A model generated the notes under the pieces. That model had not been told where the DNA came from. It searched no databases and worked only from the letters and a program-made list of their open reading frames with translations. A stretch of DNA of 64,000 nt from JBJYKD01 sp049310025 (GTDB lineage: Bacteria; Bacillota; Thermosediminibacteria; Thermosediminibacterales; Tepidanaerobacteraceae), in the NCBI RefSeq assembly GCF_049310025.1, contig NZ_JBJYKD010000005.1:73737-137736 (forward strand), read 5' to 3'. Every line of letters starts with the position of its first letter. Positions within the stretch are counted from its first letter, which is position 1. Positions 1 through 7,400 of this stretch are shown piece after piece. Made by a program: the position numbers and the translations under genes.

Positions 1-338
1 TAGAGGCTTACATTCCATGATACATTTTCTGAAACTTTTCCTGTAGCAGACCCTTCTTTTAAAATTTCTTCTACTACATATCTTGAAACCCTATATCCCT
101 TGTCCTTTAGTTTTTTAGTTATCTGCCTTATTGAGGCATTATCGTGGACTGCACGTATATTTTCTATGTCCCTTATGATAAAAGGTCTTCTTCTTTCACG
201 GGAATCCGGGATATTGTGTTCCAGTCTTAGCTGAGTAACTACTTCTCTCTTCACTTTCAATCTTTCAGCAATTTCTTTATCTGTTAAAGGGTTTTTCTTG
301 TCTTCTTCCGCAATGATTTTTAAAAGCCTGTCCAGCAA
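1..338 (-). CDS. LevR-like sigma-54-interacting regulator, N-terminal part (cut by window edge)
   Basis: Only the first about 112 codons lie in the window; the rest runs off the left edge. I start it at TTG (338..336) because a GAGGTGG ribosome-binding site lies 5 bases upstream and no ATG is available. The visible protein opens LDRLLKIIAEEDKKNPLTD and carries two short helix-turn-helix-like segments, with a NIPDSRERRRP linker typical of clostridial regulators that continue into a sigma-54 AAA+ domain and PTS regulation domains (LevR/ManR type). The AAA+ part is outside the window, so the family call rests on the N-terminus alone. The last two visible bases could begin Tyr or a stop, so a short orphan HTH protein is the alternative. 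Confidence 0.5.
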   Translation of the reverse strand, partial: MLDRLLKIIAEEDKKNPLTDKEIAERLKVKREVVTQLRLEHNIPDSRERRRPFIIRDIENIRAVHDNASIRQITKKLKDKGYRVSRYVVEEILKEGSATGKVSENVSWNVSL

Positions 339-520
339 AACAACCACCTCACACACTGCATGTCATGTTTTATTAATTATAACATTGTGTTGGGATATGT
401 GGCCTGTTTTGTATTTAAATTAAGCAAATTTCCTGCCAGACTGATCATTTCTTAAACGAACAAACAAATTCCTACATCAACCAAACCAATACGAAAACAT
501 GTCAGGCTAGTTCCGTAAAT

Positions 521-556
521 ACAAAAAAAGATAGGTTTTCTGTTTTCCCTATCTCT
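521..556 (-). terminator. Rho-independent terminator after the CmpB-like gene
   Basis: A 7-bp stem (AGATAGG at 529-535 with CCTATCT at 548-554) is followed on the minus strand by a run of T (the A-run at 523-529). It lies about 35 bases past the stop of the 590-1027 gene and would end the murJ transcript. Confidence 0.7.
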
Positions 557-589
557 ATTAAAGGTATGGTAAATACACATTTTGTTTAT

Positions 590-1027
590 TTAAAAAAGCC
601 GTTCCATTAAATCGTGCAGCCTCTCAAAACCAAGGCCCGCAAAAAACCAGAATGGGGCGTAATCAAGCCGAATTAAGCCGTCCATGCTGAAAAGTCTGTG
701 GCCGTAATCCCAGGGACAGAGACCAGTGAGAGTCCGCAACGTCAGCCCGCTGAAATACTCCAGTATGAAAATAAATCCCGTCCACACGATACCCCTTATC
801 CACCACGGCACCGACCTTATCCTGTCATGGACGGGCTCCAGAAACACCGCCATTCCGTAAATGGGAAACATCCATAGATACGTCCATGCCACAAGCGTTG
901 GATCGCCCCTTAAGATGGAGCCCGTTCCTGTAAATATTATTTCAATCATCCATCCGGCAAAACCGTATATCAGAAAATGGTACAGCTTTTGTCTCATGAA
1001 ACTAGTTTTCCCGCACAAAGCCTGCAT
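590..1027 (-). CDS. Small CmpB-family membrane protein (putative ABC-transporter type IV family)
   Basis: A 145-residue hydrophobic protein with about four membrane segments. The pattern YGFAGWMIE near the N-terminus, the repeated tryptophans and the C-terminal CPWDYG...APFW stretch match the CmpB/COG4905 family (PF06541), small integral membrane proteins of unknown function despite the ABC-transporter label. Its ATG overlaps the murJ stop (TAATG), so it is translationally coupled to murJ. A second ATG ten codons in (997) is possible and would give a protein starting MRQKLYHF; neither start has a strong ribosome-binding site. Transcription ends at the hairpin at 521-556. No substrate can be inferred. 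Confidence 0.75.
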   Translation of the reverse strand: MQALCGKTSFMRQKLYHFLIYGFAGWMIEIIFTGTGSILRGDPTLVAWTYLWMFPIYGMAVFLEPVHDRIRSVPWWIRGIVWTGFIFILEYFSGLTLRTLTGLCPWDYGHRLFSMDGLIRLDYAPFWFFAGLGFERLHDLMERLF

Positions 1028-2628
1028 TACTTATGGCGCTGTAAATTTCTTAACACCCTTACCGCCCATGACAGTTCATCCATTTTCAGCAAAAAGCCCA
1101 CCAGCACATAGACAGTAGCCCCCGCCAGAATGGCGGTTCCCAGGTCCAGGGCCTGAAATAACATATCCTGCGGCACAAAGATGGAACTCATGTATGAATA
1201 TATAAAATAAACCGAAACTCCCATAACCGCACATGCCGCCGCCGACTTGATGAAACCCGTCAGAATTCTCCTTCCGCCTATATTCCCTATCTTTTTCCTC
1301 AGGCTGTAAAAAAGCAGGAGTGTCCCAACTATGGCTGAAATGCTGGTGGCAAGAGCCAGGCCCCCCATGCCCATAAACCTCACCAGTATCAGGTTTAAAA
1401 TAATGTTTACGGCCATGGCCAAAGCCCCGTTTATCATCGGGGTCTTTGTGTCCTGGAGCGAATAAAAGCCGCGGCTCAGGACGTCCCTCAGGCCAAACCC
1501 CACCATACCCACCGAGTAATACATAAGCGCCGTGGCAGTCATAAATGTGGCCCTTTCGTCAAAGGCTCCCCTCTCGAAGAGAAATCTTACGATGGGCACC
1601 CTCAGCACCACGGCCCCTACCGTCATGGGCATGATGACGGCTGCGACAAAACCCACGGCCCGCCCCAGGGCATTTTTAAAGCCCTCCATATCCTGCTTTG
1701 CCGAAAGTTTTGAGAGGGCGGGATAAACCACCGTGGCTACGGACACGGAAAAAAGCCCGAAGGCAAAGGCATTGAGCCTGCTGGCGAAGTTGAGGGCGGC
1801 GATACTGCCTTCGGCCAGGCCCGACGCCAGTATCCTGTCCACCAGGGTATTCAACTGACCCACGCCGGTGCCCACCACCACGGGTATCACCAGCACTCCC
1901 ATGTGAATTAAGTCCCCATCTGTAAAATCCAGCTTGAGCAACAGCCGGAATCCCTTTTTTACCGCCGCAGGCAGTTGCACGGCCGCCTGCGCAAAAGCGG
2001 CCGCCACCGACGCCACCACAAGACCCCGGACCCCGACAATGGAACTTGCCAGAAGGGCGCCTATAATGATGAAGTTATACGGAATGCCTATGAGGGCCGG
2101 TGTGGCAAACTCCCGGCGGGACTGCAAAAAGCCGGTGAGTATATTGGACAGGCCCACAAACACGCAGATAAACATGGTAATGCGTGTAAGAGACGCCGCC
2201 AGCGCCAGGGTCTCGCCGGTAAAGCCCATGGCCACCAGCTTGACCAGCGGTCTTGCAAATATCGCCCCCAAAAGACTTACTACAGCCGATATGACCAGGA
2301 CCACGTTAAAAAGATTGGCGGCAAATTCCGCCGCTTTTCTTTCACCATTCCTTGTCTCGATGTCGGAATAGACCGGTATAAATGTAGTGGAAAGAGCCCC
2401 CGCCACCGTGGCAAACACCACCGCCGGTACTGTCAGCGACACATAATACGCGTCGGATACGTGGGTGGCCCCGAATTTCATGCCTATCAAAAGCTCGCGG
2501 AAAAAACCCAGGACTTTGGAGACAAGCGTCCCCAGCATTACAATGGCGGCCGCTCTGGCCGCCCTGTTTGCACTGTATTCAATTCCGGTTGCCTCCACGC
2601 CTTCTGTCTTAAAGCCTTCCTTTATCAA
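1027..2628 (-). CDS. murJ: Lipid II flippase MurJ (MviN family)
   Basis: A 533-residue polytopic membrane protein, the usual length for MurJ, with about 14 hydrophobic segments. The opening region carries the family signature (SKVLGFFRELLIGMKFG, then SDAYYVSLTVPAVVF and TTFIPVYSD). MurJ moves lipid-linked peptidoglycan precursor (lipid II) across the cytoplasmic membrane. The start is TTG at 2628, preceded by AAAAGGAG at a spacing of about 9. The downstream CmpB-like gene overlaps its stop codon. MurJ-family proteins in firmicutes can also serve surface polysaccharide export, but nothing nearby favours that. GC-rich codon use contrasts with the AT-rich genes just upstream. Confidence 0.9.
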   Translation of the reverse strand: MIKEGFKTEGVEATGIEYSANRAARAAAIVMLGTLVSKVLGFFRELLIGMKFGATHVSDAYYVSLTVPAVVFATVAGALSTTFIPVYSDIETRNGERKAAEFAANLFNVVLVISAVVSLLGAIFARPLVKLVAMGFTGETLALAASLTRITMFICVFVGLSNILTGFLQSRREFATPALIGIPYNFIIIGALLASSIVGVRGLVVASVAAAFAQAAVQLPAAVKKGFRLLLKLDFTDGDLIHMGVLVIPVVVGTGVGQLNTLVDRILASGLAEGSIAALNFASRLNAFAFGLFSVSVATVVYPALSKLSAKQDMEGFKNALGRAVGFVAAVIMPMTVGAVVLRVPIVRFLFERGAFDERATFMTATALMYYSVGMVGFGLRDVLSRGFYSLQDTKTPMINGALAMAVNIILNLILVRFMGMGGLALATSISAIVGTLLLFYSLRKKIGNIGGRRILTGFIKSAAACAVMGVSVYFIYSYMSSIFVPQDMLFQALDLGTAILAGATVYVLVGFLLKMDELSWAVRVLRNLQRHK

Positions 2629-2755
2629 CCAGACCGACTCCTTTTAGCAAGTTAGCTTTGTGACCCCACTGTCTCGCCGATCTCTTTAAGAAAGCTTCCG
2701 CCTTGGTTTTATCGCCCTCGCTCTGGAATTTCTGCTTTACGAAAGGGTGCGAATC
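2609..2755 (-). other. Open frame without start, possible remnant of a gene overlapping the murJ start
   Basis: A 48-codon open frame with coding-like, lysine-rich composition (DSHPFVKQKF..., ending VDKGRL) runs from just after a TAA at 2758..2756 and ends 20 bases inside murJ in another frame. It has no usable start codon. It could be the tail of a deleted gene; I do not recognise the family. Confidence 0.25.
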
Positions 2756-2869
2756 TTACGTTTCTTATTGTATTATTTTATTTCATACTTAGCAAGTTTA
2801 ATTTTTTATAAACTATATGTTTATTTTATTGATGCCGTCACTTATAGACTATCTTGATAAAGTTTCACT

Positions 2870-3058
2870 ATGAAGAACGAGGTGCGGTTACCTGATGTCA
2901 AAGTAACAACTAAAAAGGCTTTTAAAACCCATTTAGCTATGGCAATGTATAGAATTCCATACTAAAGAGGAAGGCTTCTTGAAAAACTTAAAAGGTCATC
3001 ATCCTCCAATAAAATTAAGTTGAAAAAAACAAATACTCATCGGAAGGACGGACGATGA
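2870..3058 (+). pseudogene. Decayed small reading frame (possible transposase remnant)
   Basis: An ATG at 2870 opens a 31-codon frame ending TAA at 2965; the same frame continues open for another 30 codons to TGA at 3058, rich in Lys and Arg and ending THRKDGR. A single in-frame stop inside an otherwise open frame suggests a decayed gene of about 62 codons or the end of a longer one. No ribosome-binding site is visible. Its position at the edge of the AT-rich island and its basic C-terminus recall transposase tails, but I cannot assign a family. Confidence 0.25.
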
Positions 3059-3060
3059 CC
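2994..3060 (-). terminator. Long-loop inverted repeat, candidate terminator of the TRAP operon
   Basis: GGTCATCATCCTCC (2994-3007) pairs imperfectly with the right arm at 3042-3060 (ends GACGATGACC). On the minus strand the hairpin is followed by TTTTAAGTTTTT. It lies 50 bases past the dctM stop. The loop is long (about 35 bases), so an old insertion-sequence end is an alternative. Confidence 0.4.
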
Positions 3061-3110
3061 CTATAAAAATCCAGATTAAAATTTCATAATTTAACATAAA
3101 CGTTACCTTT

Positions 3111-4400
3111 TTAGTAAAACAGTTCAACAAGACCGGTCGATAATACCGGAACAAATGTTATTAGTATTAAACACAATAATAAAAGTAGATAGAATGGAAT
3201 TGCCTCTTTGATAAAGTCTTTGATTTTGCATTTTGTAATTCCGCATGTTACGAACATAAGTGTTCCCATCGGTGGAGTTAAGCAACCAATAGCCAAGTTA
3301 AATATAAATATCATAGCAAAGTGAATTTCATTGATGCCGTATGCCGCCGCAACAGGTGCCAATAATGGAGCCAATACGATCATTGCCGCATTACCTTCGA
3401 TAAACATGCCGACGATAATTAAAAATGTATTCACTGCGATAAGAAATATATACTTATTAGAAATCATGTTAACGATCCATTCCGTAACTTGTTGAGGAAC
3501 GCGTTCCTTGGTTAGTATCCATGCAAAAGCAGACGCTGCGCCGACGATAAGCATTATGGAAGCGGTCCCGGTGATGGTTTCTTTTATACCATTTATAATA
3601 TCTGCAAACTTCATTTCACGGTATATCATACCGAGCAATAGAGAATATACGATTGCAACGGACCCCGCTTCCGTTGGTGTAAATATACCAAGTCTTATAC
3701 CCCCTATGATTACAACAGGTAAAAAAAGCGGTAATGCAGCATTTCCCAACGTGCGAAGGACATTATTAAATGTTATCTCCGTTTGACGAACAGTTCCGTA
3801 TCCACGTTTTTTAGAAATAATCGCTACAAGTACCATCATAGAAACACATAGCAAAAGTCCCGGGCCTATACCGGCTATGAATAATTTCCCTATGGAAACA
3901 TTTGTTATAGATCCATAAATAATCATTGCAATACCCGGTGGTATTAGCGGTGTAATAATGGCAGAAGTAGCAGTAACAACCGATGAAAACTCCTTTGAGA
4001 AGCCTTTTTTCTCCATCTCCGGCACCAACATTTTTGCTTCCATCGCGGCATCCGCAAGATTAGATCCCGAAAGTCCACCCATTAGAGTTGATAACAATAC
4101 ATTCACCTGGGCAAGGCCCCCTGTCATGTTGCCCGTAACCACCTCACAAAAGTCCATAATTCTCTTGGTAACTCCGGTATAATTCATGAATACACCGGCG
4201 CAAATAAAAAACGGAACAGCAAGGAGAGGTATACTCTCAATACCCGCGATTACGCGTTGCGCGATAATTTGCGTTGGGATATTCGGTGTAAGAGCAAAAT
4301 ACACGACTGAACCGGCTAGAATTGAAGCAAAAACCGGAACTTTTAAAAATAATAGTACGAGCATAATTACAGCCGCAAGGCCGATAACACTAATATTCAA
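3111..4400 (-). CDS. dctM: TRAP transporter large membrane subunit DctM
   Basis: A 429-residue protein with about 12 membrane segments. Family landmarks are GGLSGSNLADAAMEAK, PLIPPGIAMIIYGSI and LGLCTPPMG-like IGCLTPPMGTLM. DctM forms the sodium-coupled transport channel of tripartite ATP-independent periplasmic transporters, which usually take up organic or sugar acids. It starts at TTG (4400), with GAGGGCGGTG upstream, and begins 2 bases after the dctQ stop, so it is the last gene of dctP-dctQ-dctM. The substrate cannot be read from this subunit. Codon use is AT-rich compared with murJ. Confidence 0.93.
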   Translation of the reverse strand: MNISVIGLAAVIMLVLLFLKVPVFASILAGSVVYFALTPNIPTQIIAQRVIAGIESIPLLAVPFFICAGVFMNYTGVTKRIMDFCEVVTGNMTGGLAQVNVLLSTLMGGLSGSNLADAAMEAKMLVPEMEKKGFSKEFSSVVTATSAIITPLIPPGIAMIIYGSITNVSIGKLFIAGIGPGLLLCVSMMVLVAIISKKRGYGTVRQTEITFNNVLRTLGNAALPLFLPVVIIGGIRLGIFTPTEAGSVAIVYSLLLGMIYREMKFADIINGIKETITGTASIMLIVGAASAFAWILTKERVPQQVTEWIVNMISNKYIFLIAVNTFLIIVGMFIEGNAAMIVLAPLLAPVAAAYGINEIHFAMIFIFNLAIGCLTPPMGTLMFVTCGITKCKIKDFIKEAIPFYLLLLLCLILITFVPVLSTGLVELFY

Positions 4401-4402
4401 GA

Positions 4403-4906
4403 TTACACACCGCCCTCAAAATCGTATTTCTTTGATAATATTGTCATTACTACGATTAAAGTGTAGTTGATCATCATCAATACACAGCCTATAGGAAGCG
4501 CTGCATAGATTATTGAATATGGGATATCCAATACATTTGTTGTCCTTTTTGTATAAAATAACTGTTCTGCAAGCTTTGCTCCGTGAATCATTAAGTAAAT
4601 GAGCACAAACATAACTACAAAATATCCCAGTACCTCTATTATCTTTTTTAAATATGGCGGCAGACGATCCACCACAAATTCGATAGCAACATGACTACCG
4701 CTTCGAAATGCGGCACTGGTTCCGAAAAAAACTAACCATACAAAACACCAAAGCTGAACTTCTTCCTCCCATACAAAAGGCCTGTTAAAAAAATAGCGCA
4801 TTAAAACACCTAAAAACGTGATAATAATAAGCGTAATTAATGATAACCCGGAAATTAAAAGATCTATATTTAATAAATATATAAGTTTGTTTTTTCTCAC
4901 CCTCAT
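4403..4906 (-). CDS. dctQ: TRAP transporter small membrane subunit DctQ
   Basis: A 167-residue protein with four membrane segments, including RYFFNRPFVWEEEVQLW and the following LVFFGTSAAFRSGSH, the DctQ signature. It partners DctM in the membrane. I choose ATG at 4906 (MRVRKNKL) rather than the longer frame from 4966, because AAGGGGTG sits 5 bases before it and the longer version would run through the intercistronic hairpin. Confidence 0.92.
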   Translation of the reverse strand: MRVRKNKLIYLLNIDLLISGLSLITLIIITFLGVLMRYFFNRPFVWEEEVQLWCFVWLVFFGTSAAFRSGSHVAIEFVVDRLPPYLKKIIEVLGYFVVMFVLIYLMIHGAKLAEQLFYTKRTTNVLDIPYSIIYAALPIGCVLMMINYTLIVVMTILSKKYDFEGGV

Positions 4907-4928
4907 ATTCACCCCTTTTATATATAAT

Positions 4929-4951
4929 CCGGAGGCACCTGCCGCCTCCGG
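4929..4951 (-). promoter_or_regulatory. Intercistronic stem-loop between dctP and dctQ
   Basis: CCGGAGGC (4929-4936) and GCCTCCGG (4944-4951) form a perfect 8-bp stem with a 7-base loop, 28 bases past the dctP stop. There is no T-run. Such hairpins typically stabilise the upstream binding-protein mRNA and lower expression of the membrane subunits. Confidence 0.6.
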
Positions 4952-4979
4952 ATACTGATAACCCACTTTTTCAATATAA

Positions 4980-6023
4980 TTACTTCATTGCATCTTTTAC
5001 AGTATCGTACAGTCCCGGGGACCATATTGATGTAAACTCTGGGAGAGAATAAAAAGCTCTTGCAGCCTCTTTGAACTCTGATATATCAGGCTCTATAACT
5101 TTGACGCCTTCAGCTTTCAGCTTTTCCAATGTTTCCTGTGTTACCTCTTCTTGAATCTTATTGTTATACACACCCGCCTCATTGCCCGTTTCAATTAAAA
5201 GCTTTTGCTGTTCTGGCGAGAGTGAATCAAAGAATTTGACCCCGCAAATCCAGGTAGTAAAGTTTTTAACATGTCCAGTTAATGTCAAATATTTAGCAAC
5301 TTCATGGAATTTACCGTTATAAAGAACCGGTAACGGATTTTCCAATCCATCAATTGTACCCTGTTGAAGAGCTGTATAAACTTCACCCAGCGGCATGGGG
5401 GTCGGCGTGGCACCTAATACTTCAAAACCTTTAATTTGAATTGTATTGTTAGGAACACGAATCTTCATGCCTTTAAGGTCTGCTACGGTTTTTACAGGCT
5501 TTTTTGTAAGCAAGTGGCGTTCCCCGTAAATCCAGTTAGCCGTCAGCAGCTTCAGACCCTTTCTTTCAAGGATGGTAGATTGCCCTTTCCACCAATCACT
5601 ATTCACCAATTTCCAGCACTGCTCCCAGCTATCGAAAAGATATGGCCCAAACGTAATACCGAAATCCGGCACCCCACGGTCGGCATAGAATGCTCCGTCA
5701 GCCAGTGTAATAACTGAAGAACCTGCCAGCATTTGGTCTATAAGATCATTTTTGGACCCAAGCTGGCTTGAAGGGAACAGTTCGACTTTAATACTTCCAT
5801 TACTTTTTTCTTCCAATAACCTTTTCCACTCTTTACATGCAAGGTCCACCGGCTCACCAGGGTTATTTTCATAACCTATCTGAATAACCACCGGTTTAGT
5901 TTCTTCTGCAGACTGAGATGTCCCCGATTGGTTATTTTCTTTTGATGTTGAAGAAGATCCGCATGCAGTAAGTAAAGACAGTGCAATTAAGCTCACCAGC
6001 AAAACGGCGATAAATTTTTTCAT
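4980..6023 (-). CDS. dctP: TRAP transporter solute-binding lipoprotein DctP
   Basis: A 347-residue protein with a lipoprotein signal peptide (hydrophobic core then LLTAC, Cys about residue 21) followed by a Ser/Thr/Gln-rich linker, as expected for a binding protein anchored in the membrane of a monoderm. The mature part shows DctP-family features: GYENNPGEPVDLA, WIYGERHLLTKKPV, MKIRVPNN and GLENPLPVLYNGKF; the MKIRVP region normally holds the Arg that binds a carboxylate. The start is ATG at 6023, 7 bases after GGGGGG; the upstream ATG at 6038 lies on the far side of that site. Ligand is probably an organic or sugar acid (family knowledge), exact compound unknown. Confidence 0.92.
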   Translation of the reverse strand: MKKFIAVLLVSLIALSLLTACGSSSTSKENNQSGTSQSAEETKPVVIQIGYENNPGEPVDLACKEWKRLLEEKSNGSIKVELFPSSQLGSKNDLIDQMLAGSSVITLADGAFYADRGVPDFGITFGPYLFDSWEQCWKLVNSDWWKGQSTILERKGLKLLTANWIYGERHLLTKKPVKTVADLKGMKIRVPNNTIQIKGFEVLGATPTPMPLGEVYTALQQGTIDGLENPLPVLYNGKFHEVAKYLTLTGHVKNFTTWICGVKFFDSLSPEQQKLLIETGNEAGVYNNKIQEEVTQETLEKLKAEGVKVIEPDISEFKEAARAFYSLPEFTSIWSPGLYDTVKDAMK

Positions 6024-6170
6024 AGTTTTTCCCCCCATATTTTAAATTTTAATTGAACTGTGCCATCGGCACAATTTAAGGCTCTGATCAATATCAGAAA
6101 TCCTATCAATGCCCCTCCATCTACAATTAGAGAAATGCCGTTGATTAATCTTGCTGCATTCCGCTTATTG

Positions 6171-7184
6171 CTAATTAACTGACGCAATCACTTTTAAATA
6201 ATTAACGGGGTTATTGACAATACGCTCGAAGTATTCAGGCAGCTGATCAAAGTCGATAACGGCCGATATAATAGGATCTACATTAATATGACCCTTTGAA
6301 ATAAGCTCAATTGCTTCCGGGAAAAGTTTAGCACTATTTCTTGATCCCTTAATAACCAATTCCTTTTTTGTAATTGTAAAAGTGGGCAGCGGTACCTCCT
6401 CATGAGGATAACCTACAAGAGAAATTCTGGCAGTGTATCCTGCGTAATCAATAATGCTTCTAACCGCCTTCTCGGATCCGGATGCTTCAACAATTACCTC
6501 AGCCATTCTCCCGTTTGTGATGGATTTTATAGCTTCATTAGCATCACAGGTTGTTGGATTGATCACATAATCTATTCCTAACTTCTTTGCAATTTTTAAC
6601 CTGCTATCAATCGGATCCACTAAAATCGGTATAGCTTTTAGATATCTTATATACAGTGCAGCCAGTATCCCGATAGTGCCGGCCCCGGTAACCACTACAT
6701 ATTTATTCTCCTTGATATTTGCTCTCTGAACCCCATGCATCGATATGGTAAGGGGCTCAACCATGACTATTTGCTCCCATGTCATATTCTCCGGAACTTT
6801 GTGTAAAAGATGAATATCATGGACTAAATATTCAGCAAACGCACCATTTTGATGGACACCGAGAACGCTGAGATTTTCACAGCAGTTTGTTCTACCGATT
6901 GAGCAGGGATAACATTGACCACAGTAGCGATATGGTTCAATGGCTACAGTGTCTCCAACTTTCAGCCCGTATTCGTTATCCGGTATATTCACTATCGTCC
7001 CTGCGGCTTCATGGCCGAGTATTCTTGGATATACCCCCAAAGGCGAAGTTCCTTTGTAAGCAGATAAATCAGATCCGCAAATTCCTGCTGAAACAATTTT
7101 AATCAGTGCCTTGTCTTTGTACTCCGGAATTTCACATTGTTCAATAGTAAGATACCTTGGTTTTTTTAATACCAATGCCTTCAT
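6171..7184 (-). CDS. Zinc-dependent alcohol/polyol dehydrogenase (MDR family)
   Basis: A 337-residue medium-chain dehydrogenase. Catalytic zinc ligands are visible in CGSDLSAYKG and GHEAAG, the structural zinc site in CGQCYPCSIGRTNCC, and the NAD(P)-binding Rossmann turn in GAGTIGILAA. It resembles sorbitol, threonine and galactonate-type dehydrogenases; the substrate is not determined. The start is ATG 7184 with GAGGTG at a spacing of 6; a longer frame from 7268 lacks a site. A sigma-54 promoter lies 160 bases upstream and the TRAP genes follow after 147 bases, so the enzyme likely oxidises the compound that DctPQM imports, or its product. Confidence 0.85.
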   Translation of the reverse strand: MKALVLKKPRYLTIEQCEIPEYKDKALIKIVSAGICGSDLSAYKGTSPLGVYPRILGHEAAGTIVNIPDNEYGLKVGDTVAIEPYRYCGQCYPCSIGRTNCCENLSVLGVHQNGAFAEYLVHDIHLLHKVPENMTWEQIVMVEPLTISMHGVQRANIKENKYVVVTGAGTIGILAALYIRYLKAIPILVDPIDSRLKIAKKLGIDYVINPTTCDANEAIKSITNGRMAEVIVEASGSEKAVRSIIDYAGYTARISLVGYPHEEVPLPTFTITKKELVIKGSRNSAKLFPEAIELISKGHINVDPIISAVIDFDQLPEYFERIVNNPVNYLKVIASVN

Positions 7185-7243
7185 TTTATTCACCTCGATA
7201 TAGAGCTTCGTTTTAAGACAGATACCTCTGGGATTTCTCCTTA

Positions 7244-7259
7244 AACAAGCATGCTTGTT
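7244..7259. promoter_or_regulatory. Perfect 16-bp palindrome in the dehydrogenase leader
   Basis: AACAAGCATGCTTGTT is a perfect palindrome about 75 bases after the predicted sigma-54 start site and 60 bases before the dehydrogenase start. It could be a repressor site or mRNA structure; its partner is unknown. Confidence 0.4.
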
Positions 7260-7342
7260 AAAAGGCATTTCCGCTTTTTACCAGGTATACAAGTGATTTT
7301 GAAAACAAAATTATTATTCTGTAACTTCATTAATATTTTACA

Positions 7343-7358
7343 AGCAATAATCATGCCA
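7343..7358 (-). promoter_or_regulatory. Sigma-54 (-24/-12) promoter for the dehydrogenase-TRAP cluster
   Basis: On the minus strand the sequence reads TGGCATGATTATTGCT, matching the RpoN consensus TGGCACR-N4-TTGCW with the GG and GC at the required spacing. It lies between the PrpR-type activator gene and the dehydrogenase, pointing at the latter; the start site would be near 7332. An inverted repeat GCAATT/AATTGC (7370-7392) just upstream is a possible activator contact. Confidence 0.75.
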
Positions 7359-7400
7359 ATTGAAAACACGCAATTCTTAACAAAATAATTGCTATTTATT

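Noticed and set aside
1975..2655. 226-codon plus-strand open frame
   Set aside because: Antisense to murJ, with low-complexity Arg/His/Gly content and no ribosome-binding site.
2609..2760. Possible riboswitch upstream of murJ
   Set aside because: The stretch GGGGTCACAAAGCTA recalled a c-di-GMP riboswitch, but the paired arms and conserved bases do not fit; it reads better as a coding remnant.
6024..6170. Sigma-54 promoter directly upstream of dctP (TGGCAC near 6060 on the minus strand)
   Set aside because: TGGCAC is present but no TTGC element occurs at the required spacing.
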